Source of the DNA: Candidatus Zixiibacteriota bacterium | Lineage (GTDB): Bacteria > Zixibacteria > MSB-5A5 > GN15 > JACZUZ01 | Direction: 5' to 3' | Length of the DNA stretch: 13,380 nucleotides | Assembly: GCA_022563625.1 (NCBI GenBank) | Contig: JADFNA010000007.1 | Coordinates: 1-13,380 of the forward strand | Notes under the pieces: generated by a model | What the model was told of the DNA's origin: nothing | Seen by the model: only the letters and a program-made list of their open reading frames with translations | Database searches by the model: none | Shown: piece after piece, positions 6,943-13,380 of the stretch | Numbering within the stretch: the stretch's first letter is position 1 | Layout of the letters: each line of letters opens with the position of its first letter | Position numbers and translations under genes: made by a program

Positions 6943-7371
6943 TCAGTTTTTCCCACGAGAATCGCCGTCGAGTCTCTCTTTGAGGTCAATACGATTGAGC
7001 GCTCGAGAGCGCGCCCGTTTTGCGCGTGACTGATCTATATCTTCAGTCGTATTCACTCCGGCTATCCTGTTATCGGCCCGCTCCAGCGCTGCGAGCGCGC
7101 GTTCGAGATCGATTTTTTCAATGTACTCGATTGCGTCAGCAAGAATTGTAGCGCGGTTGTTTGACATTTCCAGAAATCCGTTAGCAATGGCGAATTCAAC
7201 AACAGTGTCCAGGCTGTCCCGAATGGTAAGCAGGCCGGGTTTTAGAGAGGTAATAAGCGGGGCATGTCCTGTCAAAACGCCGACATAACCCGCCTCGCCG
7301 GGCGCTATCAGTCCGCCGACTTCATCTTCATAGAACACCTGAATCGGTGTCACCACAGATAGCTGGAACAT
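6943..7371 (-). CDS. atpC: ATP synthase F1 epsilon subunit
   Basis: Epsilon subunit of the F1 central stalk; it couples gamma to the c ring and can inhibit ATP hydrolysis. The 142 residues cover both domains: the N-terminal beta barrel (about 1-85, with GEAGYVGVLTGHAPL at 25-39) and a C-terminal helical pair (about 86-135). IDLERA (87-92) matches the I(L)DxxRA motif associated with ATP binding in bacterial epsilon subunits. It is last in the operon, as usual, but separated from atpD by 98 bases carrying tandem repeats and a hairpin. The GAGGAAG site (7384-7390) is 12 bases from the ATG, longer than ideal, which together with the leader structure may lower expression to epsilon's stoichiometry. 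Confidence 0.97.
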   Translation of the reverse strand: MFQLSVVTPIQVFYEDEVGGLIAPGEAGYVGVLTGHAPLITSLKPGLLTIRDSLDTVVEFAIANGFLEMSNNRATILADAIEYIEKIDLERALAALERADNRIAGVNTTEDIDQSRAKRARSRALNRIDLKERLDGDSRGKN

Positions 7372-7412
7372 AGGTTTTAGTTACTTCCTCGGCCGGCGCT
7401 GAGAGGGGTTTA

Positions 7413-8945
<1,533 letters not shown>

Positions 8946-9815
8946 CTATCCCGTCAGCGCAGAAGCGCCGGAGACAATTTCCAGCAACTCTTTGGTGATT
9001 TGCGCCTGGCGCGCCTTGTTATAGTTTAGAGTTAAATCATCTATCATTTCACCGGCGTTATTGGTCGCCGAGTTCATTGCAATCATTCGCGCGCTGTGTT
9101 CGCTGGCAAACGAATCCAACAGGGCGCTGATCATTCTGGTTAACGCATAGCTCGGCATCAAACTGGAGTAGATTTCTTCCGGGCCTGGTTCGAAAAGATA
9201 TTCCTTGCGGGCGGCGCCTGGCGCTCGTTCCGTCCGGGGTTTTTCAACCGGCAGATACGCCTCATTTGTCACGACATACTTTGATGTGGATATGTAGCGG
9301 GCATAAACAACATTGACAGCATCGGTTTCGCCCTCAGAAAACCTGCCTGTCAGGAATGACACTATTGAGCGCGCCATTTGATAATCCAGCGAACCTCCCC
9401 AGTCCTGATAATTGGCTGCGATAGGGAACGGCTGCTTGCCATAATAATCCAGCGCCCGGCCGCCAACCGCAACAATTTCAACATCCGCCGGAGTGAACTG
9501 CTTCAGCCAGTTGTCTGCGGTTCGCAGAATATTTGAGTTGAATGAACCGCACAGTCCTCGGTCTGAAATCACCACCACCAGTGTGCGTTTCTTTATGTCG
9601 CGGCGCTCAAAGAACGGGTGTGCTATTTCGCCGCTCGAGGCTTCAGCTAACGAAGAGAGCATCTCATTCATCCGGTCGGAATACGGGCGCGCCTCGCTGA
9701 CGCGCAGTTGGGCGCGCCGAAGCTTGGCCGCTGCCACCATTTCCATCGCTTTGGTGATCTGGCGGGTGGACTTGACCGATTTTATACGGCTGCGTATGTC
9801 CTTGAGAGTCGCCAT
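8946..9815 (-). CDS. atpG: ATP synthase F1 gamma subunit
   Basis: Central rotor shaft of F1, turning inside the alpha3beta3 ring. The 289 residues equal the family length (about 287). The two ends that form the coiled coil are conserved: MATLKDIRSRIKSVK...ITKAMEMVAAAKLRRAQ at the N-terminus and MIDDLTLNYNKARQAQITKE near the C-terminus. SDRGLCGSFNSN (about 84-95) is the diagnostic block of the globular middle. No insertion of the kind seen in cyanobacterial or chloroplast gamma was noticed. The ATG at 9815 has no strong ribosome binding site; 45 bases separate it from atpA and nine from atpD, so coupled translation is likely. Confidence 0.97.
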   Translation of the reverse strand: MATLKDIRSRIKSVKSTRQITKAMEMVAAAKLRRAQLRVSEARPYSDRMNEMLSSLAEASSGEIAHPFFERRDIKKRTLVVVISDRGLCGSFNSNILRTADNWLKQFTPADVEIVAVGGRALDYYGKQPFPIAANYQDWGGSLDYQMARSIVSFLTGRFSEGETDAVNVVYARYISTSKYVVTNEAYLPVEKPRTERAPGAARKEYLFEPGPEEIYSSLMPSYALTRMISALLDSFASEHSARMIAMNSATNNAGEMIDDLTLNYNKARQAQITKELLEIVSGASALTG

Positions 9816-9860
9816 TTAATGTTTCATCATTTACCGGGACAAGTGTGCGCCACCGGCGCG

Positions 9861-11375
9861 TTAGACAGTCGCAGTAAATTTCTCTTTGAATTTAGTGACG
9901 GAATCTTTGAGCTTGGCGACTATGTCGTCAGTCAGCTCTCTTTCTTTATCAATCTGAATGGTCAAATCCGGGAAGTTCTCCGCCACAAATTCGCCATACT
10001 CTTTTTCAAAGCGCGCCAGAGACGCGGTCGGAACATCGTCAAGATGTCCGTTGGCGCCAGCCCAGATTATCAGCATCTGTTTTGAAAGCTCCTGCGGCAC
10101 ATACTGGCCCTGTTTCAAGATTTCCACCATTTTTTCACCGCGGGTCAACTGCCGCCGTGTCGCATCATCCAGATCAGAGCCAAACTGCGCAAAGGCAGCC
10201 AGTTCACGGTACTGCGCCAGGTCCAGTCGCAACGAGCCCGCGACTTTTTTCATAGCCTTGGTCTGGGCGTTGCCTCCGACACGTGAGACAGAGATACCGA
10301 CATTGATCGCCGGACGAATACCTGAATAAAACAGATTACCCTCGAGGAAAATTTGCCCGTCGGTTATAGAAATCACATTGGTTGGAATATAAGCCGCAAC
10401 GTCACCTGCCTGGGTTTCGATAATCGGCAAGGCGGTCAGCGATCCGCCCCCCTTTTCATCGGAGAGTTTAGCTGCGCGCTCCAGCAGGCGGCTGTGTAAA
10501 TAGAACACGTCGCCGGGATACGCCTCGCGTCCCGGAGGACGGCGCAGCAAGAGTGAAAGCTGGCGATAGGCCACCGCCTGTTTGGAAAGATCATCATAGA
10601 TTATCAGCGCATGGCGCCCGGTGTACAGGTATTCTTCGGCAATCGCACATCCTGCATAGGGCGCGATATACTGCAGCGGCGCCGGATCATCAGCCGAGGC
10701 AATCACGATAGTCGTGTAGTCCATCGCGCCTTCTTCTTCGAGCTTCTGCACTGTTTGCGCGACGATTGAAACCTTCTGCCCGATAGCAACATAGATACAA
10801 TGCACGTCGGTGTTTTTTTGATTGATGATAGTGTCAATGGCAATCGCGGTCTTGCCGGTCTGGCGGTCGCCGATGATCAACTCGCGCTGTCCGCGGCCAA
10901 TCGGGATCATTGAATCAATTGCCTTGAGTCCGGTCATGAGCGGCTCTTTGACCGGCTGGCGCTCGACAACCGACGGCGCCACAGGCTCCAGCGGACGGAA
11001 CTTGTCAGTCACTATCAGGCCTTTGCCGTCCAGCGGCTCGCCCAGCGGATTCACCACCCGCCCGAGCAGGGCGTCGCCAACCGGCACCTGGGCCACTTTA
11101 CCGGTGCGTTTCACCGGATCACCTTCTTTAATCTGTGTGTCGCTGCCAAAAATTGCGGCGCCGACATTGTCCGCCTCAAGATTGAGCACAAGCCCTGTCA
11201 CATCACCGGGAAACGAAATCAACTCTGACATCTGCACATCGCGCAAACCCCAGATACGCGCGATTCCATCGCCGACCTGCAGCGTCGTTCCGACCGACTC
11301 CATCTGCAGGGTCGTGTCGTAGGACTCCAGCTCTTTTTTGATTATGGACGACACTTCTTCGGGATTGAGCGCCAT
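9861..11375 (-). CDS. atpA: ATP synthase F1 alpha subunit
   Basis: Non-catalytic nucleotide-binding subunit of F1. The 504 residues match the family (500-515). Motifs: Walker A GDRQTGKT (169-176), the [19 protein letters not shown] block (285-303), and SRVGGNAQ (364-371) containing the arginine finger Arg365 that reaches into the beta active site. The N-terminal [19 protein letters not shown] is the usual delta-binding helix. The ATG at 11375 has a clear GAGGAG site (11386-11391) at 10-base spacing. Gap to atpH is 75 bases, AT-rich, with a TATAAA but no matching -35 element. Confidence 0.98.
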   Translation of the reverse strand: MALNPEEVSSIIKKELESYDTTLQMESVGTTLQVGDGIARIWGLRDVQMSELISFPGDVTGLVLNLEADNVGAAIFGSDTQIKEGDPVKRTGKVAQVPVGDALLGRVVNPLGEPLDGKGLIVTDKFRPLEPVAPSVVERQPVKEPLMTGLKAIDSMIPIGRGQRELIIGDRQTGKTAIAIDTIINQKNTDVHCIYVAIGQKVSIVAQTVQKLEEEGAMDYTTIVIASADDPAPLQYIAPYAGCAIAEEYLYTGRHALIIYDDLSKQAVAYRQLSLLLRRPPGREAYPGDVFYLHSRLLERAAKLSDEKGGGSLTALPIIETQAGDVAAYIPTNVISITDGQIFLEGNLFYSGIRPAINVGISVSRVGGNAQTKAMKKVAGSLRLDLAQYRELAAFAQFGSDLDDATRRQLTRGEKMVEILKQGQYVPQELSKQMLIIWAGANGHLDDVPTASLARFEKEYGEFVAENFPDLTIQIDKERELTDDIVAKLKDSVTKFKEKFTATV

Positions 11376-11450
11376 CTGTCTATTACTCCTCTTTACTGCT
11401 TCACTGTGCTTTATACCAGGTTATTAAAGTTTAAATCACTTACCCGCCAG

Positions 11451-11999
11451 TTAAACGACTTCAAGCGCATCAAGCATTTCGCGCAGCGCCTGCAGTTCAC
11501 TTCTGACTGTGCCGTCATAGACATGGTCTTTGATTCTCACACTCACACCGCCAAGCGCCTGTTTGTCATGGCGCTCAACAAGTTCGATTGCTTTTCCGGT
11601 TTTTATTCTGAGCCGCTCGATCAGTTGATGTTTCTGATCATCCGGCAGTGGTCTGGCGCTGGTTGCGACAACGTTTAGAATACCGCGCTCATCGGCGACC
11701 AGTTCACGAAATCTCTCCAGCGTTTCCGGCAGATAATCCACGCGCCGTTTACGCGCCAGCAGAATCAGGAACTCCACCACCGGCTTTTCAAACACACTGT
11801 CGAACAAGCGGTGAATCAGACCCTCTTTTTGCTCATCGGTGATTTGTGGCGCAAGCAGATACTGCACGAACCCAGGATCATCTCTGAGAGCCGACTGCAG
11901 CGCCCCCAGTTGTTCGTCCGCCTGATCAAGATAGCCGCGCTCTCTGGCAGAATCAAAGAGCGCCCGGGCGTAACGTATGCCTACTTCACCGCTTAACAT
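11451..11999 (-). CDS. atpH: ATP synthase F1 delta subunit (OSCP)
   Basis: Peripheral-stalk subunit joining alpha's N-terminus to subunit b. The 182 residues match the family (175-185). The N-terminal helical domain starts GIRYARALFDSARERG, and the C-terminal part has LNVVATSARPLPDDQK and LIERLRIKTGKAIELVE, followed by GGVSVRIKDHVYDGTVRSEL, the conserved end of OSCP/delta. The start is the ATG at 11999; AGGG lies 11 bases upstream. The 50-base atpF-atpH gap carries a direct repeat of CTAGCGC. Sequence conservation in this family is low, but position and end motif make the call secure. Confidence 0.95.
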   Translation of the reverse strand: MLSGEVGIRYARALFDSARERGYLDQADEQLGALQSALRDDPGFVQYLLAPQITDEQKEGLIHRLFDSVFEKPVVEFLILLARKRRVDYLPETLERFRELVADERGILNVVATSARPLPDDQKHQLIERLRIKTGKAIELVERHDKQALGGVSVRIKDHVYDGTVRSELQALREMLDALEVV

Positions 12000-12034
12000 C
12001 TACATTTCAACCCTGAATTTAGTTTCTCCACACA

Positions 12035-12053
12035 GCGCTAGTCCCCGCGCTAG
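12035..12053 (-). repeat. CTAGCGC direct repeat in the atpF-atpH junction
   Basis: On the coding strand CTAGCGC occurs at 12053-12047 and again at 12041-12035, exactly 12 bases apart. The first copy contains the atpF stop TAG. The spacing equals the period of the repeats before fabD and atpC. Confidence 0.5.
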
Positions 12054-12532
12054 GCCTGAGACAGCTCTTCTATATACCCGGACACCAGTTCACGGTCTTT
12101 TTCGGCCGTGAGCCGCTCGCGCAGGATTTTTTCCGTGGCAGCGAGAGTCAGGTCCACCATATCGTTTTTGAGCTGCACTTTGGCCTTGGCCAGTTCCCTC
12201 TGTGTTTCGGCTTTGGCCCTTACGATGATTTCTTTAGCCTCGGCGTGGGCCTTGCTTTTCAACTCAGCGGCGATTTTCTGGCCTTCGTTGACCCCTTCAA
12301 TCAGTTTCTCGCGGCGTTCCTGTTCGATTGCTTTGAGTTTGTCTTCATAGGCGCCCTTTTGCTGAGCGACATCCTGCTTCTGCAATTCGATTTCACGAAA
12401 ATCAGAGACAATTTTCTCGCGGCGCTCATCAATCATGGCCATCAGCGGACCCCAGGCGTACTTTTTTAGCAGCCACACGACAAGCAAGAATCCCAGCGCG
12501 TGTGTTGCTAATTGTTGCCAGACGATATTCAT
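12050..12532 (-). CDS. atpF: ATP synthase Fo b subunit
   Basis: Membrane-anchored peripheral stalk. The 160 residues match typical b (155-165). One N-terminal membrane helix (about 8-24, LATHALGFLLVVWLLKK) is followed by WGPLMAMIDERREKI and a long charged, alanine/lysine/glutamate-rich helix (about 35-150) expected to form a coiled-coil dimer; IAAELKSKAHAEAKEII is family-like. There is only one b gene, so a homodimer is expected rather than the b/b' pair of phototrophs. The ATG at 12532 lies 23 bases after atpE, with a weak GGA site. It ends with TAG inside a CTAGCG word. Confidence 0.96.
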   Translation of the reverse strand: MNIVWQQLATHALGFLLVVWLLKKYAWGPLMAMIDERREKIVSDFREIELQKQDVAQQKGAYEDKLKAIEQERREKLIEGVNEGQKIAAELKSKAHAEAKEIIVRAKAETQRELAKAKVQLKNDMVDLTLAATEKILRERLTAEKDRELVSGYIEELSQA

Positions 12533-12555
12533 AACTTATCCAATCGCTAGTTTAT

Positions 12556-12792
12556 TTAGCCGCCGATCTTTCCCTGCAGCAGAAAGAACACCACCAGGGC
12601 ATAGATGGTCAACGCTTCGCACAGCGCCGCGCCAATGATCATACTCGTTTGAATTTTGCCATGCGCCTCGGGCTGCCTGCCCATGGCTTCCATAGCTTTG
12701 CCAACGGCCCCGCCCAGGCCGATGCCTGATCCAATTGCGGCCAGGCCGACGCCAATCGGCAAAGCCAGAGCTAATGCTGCTTGATAATCCAT
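12556..12792 (-). CDS. atpE: ATP synthase Fo c subunit
   Basis: Proteolipid that forms the rotor ring. The 78 residues make two membrane helices (about 6-34 and 50-74) joined by the polar loop GRQPEA (38-43). The ion-binding carboxylate is Glu59 in [14 protein letters not shown]. The helix-1 glutamine and the Ser/Thr after the glutamate that coordinate sodium in Ilyobacter-type c subunits are Leu25, Ala60 and Leu61 here, so proton coupling is inferred. The helix-1 glycine pattern [11 protein letters not shown] (21-31) is typical. The ATG at 12792 has the best ribosome binding site of the atp genes, GGGAGG at 6-base spacing, with a GC hairpin just upstream, fitting the need for many c copies per enzyme. 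Confidence 0.98.
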   Translation of the reverse strand: MDYQAALALALPIGVGLAAIGSGIGLGGAVGKAMEAMGRQPEAHGKIQTSMIIGAALCEALTIYALVVFFLLQGKIGG

Positions 12793-12811
12793 CTTGTACC
12801 TCCCTGAAATT

Positions 12812-12834
12812 CGCCGGCGCCGACAGCCCCGGCG
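12812..12834 (-). promoter_or_regulatory. GC-rich hairpin upstream of the atpE ribosome binding site
   Basis: CGCCGG (12812-12817) and CCGGCG (12829-12834) are a perfect 6-base GC stem with an 11-base loop. It stands 19 bases before the atpE ATG and 7 bases before its GGGAGG site, in an otherwise AT-rich 118-base atpB-atpE gap. It is not followed by a T run, so it is more likely to affect mRNA stability or processing than termination. Confidence 0.45.
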
Positions 12835-12910
12835 GATAAGTTATGTATGTTTGTCAGTTTGTTATTCATATTCTAATTTATCCTGAGTGTTATTGTTTGG
12901 ACAGACCGGC

Positions 12911-13380
12911 TCAATGCGCCTCCTGATGGGGAAGCATCAATGAAATGTATATGGTCGCGAGCACGGTGAACACCAGCGCCTGAATTAGTGAGAGCAAAAT
13001 AGCGAGCGGAATGAAGATCGCTTGCAGCGGCAATCCAACCGGAACGTTGACCGCTGACATGATTGAGATTCCGAGCATCACGAAGGCATAGATCAGTACG
13101 TCTTCGCCGGTGATATTTCCAAACAGCCGCGCCGCCAGTGAAAACGGTTTGGCGAACTCTCCAATGATGTGAATGGGAAGCATCAGCGGCACCAGCAGCC
13201 ATCCGACCAGATCGCGCGGCTGTCCGGCCAGATGATCAAGCCAGGCGGCCGGTCCGAGTTCCTTGAACCCTATATACTGCGAATAGAAAAAGACCAGAAT
13301 AGCCAGTGAGGCGGTGATGTTGATACTGGTTGACGCCGATTTCAAAAACGGAATCAAGCCCATGAAGTTCATAAACAAAA
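12911..13380 (-). CDS. atpB: ATP synthase Fo a subunit, 5' end missing
   Basis: Membrane stator subunit that forms the ion half-channels against the c ring. About 156 codons are visible; the frame runs off the right edge, so the N-terminal part lies outside. The visible part includes FMNFMGLIPF and STSINITASLAI (a middle helix), then EFAKPFSLAARLFGNITGED with the essential arginine (Arg210 in E. coli) in ARLFGN, and the last helix LIQALVFTVLATIYISLML with the conserved glutamine (Gln252 in E. coli). Several hydrophobic membrane segments are evident. It ends 118 bases before atpE, the usual order. The apparent TTG start near the edge is not the real start. Confidence 0.97.
   Translation of the reverse strand, partial: LFMNFMGLIPFLKSASTSINITASLAILVFFYSQYIGFKELGPAAWLDHLAGQPRDLVGWLLVPLMLPIHIIGEFAKPFSLAARLFGNITGEDVLIYAFVMLGISIMSAVNVPVGLPLQAIFIPLAILLSLIQALVFTVLATIYISLMLPHQEAH

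Noticed and set aside
6935..6955. AAAAC-TGA-GTTTT inverted repeat across the atpC stop as a terminator
   Set aside because: The stem is five weak pairs with a 3-base loop and is followed by GCC rather than a T run.
10822..11322. 166-codon plus-strand frame antisense to atpA
   Set aside because: It mirrors conserved alpha-subunit codons and has no recognisable domain or ribosome binding site.
12873..13202. 109-codon minus-strand frame overlapping atpB in another frame
   Set aside because: The overlapping atpB frame has the essential arginine and membrane helices; the other frame has no motif.

Overview
The window is a compact bacterial housekeeping region. All 16 confidently called genes lie on the minus strand, so transcription runs from position 13380 toward position 1. 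It holds two classic gene clusters head to tail. First is an F1Fo ATP synthase operon, atpB (5' end cut off by the window)-atpE-atpF-atpH-atpA-atpG-atpD-atpC, at 12911-13380 down to 6943-7371. After a 152-base gap comes a ribosomal protein/fatty-acid synthesis cluster, yceD(DUF177)-rpmF-plsX-fabH-fabD-fabG-acpP-fabF, from 6790 down to 70.

Organism: a bacterium of moderate GC content (about 50-55% by eye) with AT-richer gene junctions. The genes do not identify a genus. The complete one-locus atp order, a single atpF (no b' paralogue) and a c subunit with a proton-type site argue against a phototroph or a sodium-type fermenter. The combination with a full yceD-fabF cluster would fit an uncultured lineage, for example near the FCB group, but that is a guess.

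How the genes work together: the atp genes supply every visible part of the enzyme (a, c, b in the membrane; delta, alpha, gamma, beta, epsilon in F1). atpI/atpZ would lie beyond the right edge if present. In the second cluster FabD loads malonyl onto AcpP, FabH starts the acyl chain, FabF elongates, FabG reduces, and PlsX hands acyl groups to phospholipid synthesis. FabZ, FabI and acetyl-CoA carboxylase are not in the window. RpmF and the DUF177 protein link the cluster to ribosome assembly.

No stretch over 300 bases lacks a gene; the longest gap, fabH to fabD, is 219 bases. No convincing Rho-independent terminator was found in any junction. There is no tRNA, rRNA, CRISPR array, insertion sequence or phage gene. 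The proteins are intact and conserved, so I do not see a novel multi-gene system. The points worth a second look are in the junctions: a 16-codon leader ORF coupled to plsX through a GTGA overlap, short tandem repeats with an 11-13-base period at several junctions, a recurrent coding-strand CTAGCG word at gene boundaries, GC hairpins before atpE and rpmF, and a promoter that would make yceD mRNA leaderless.
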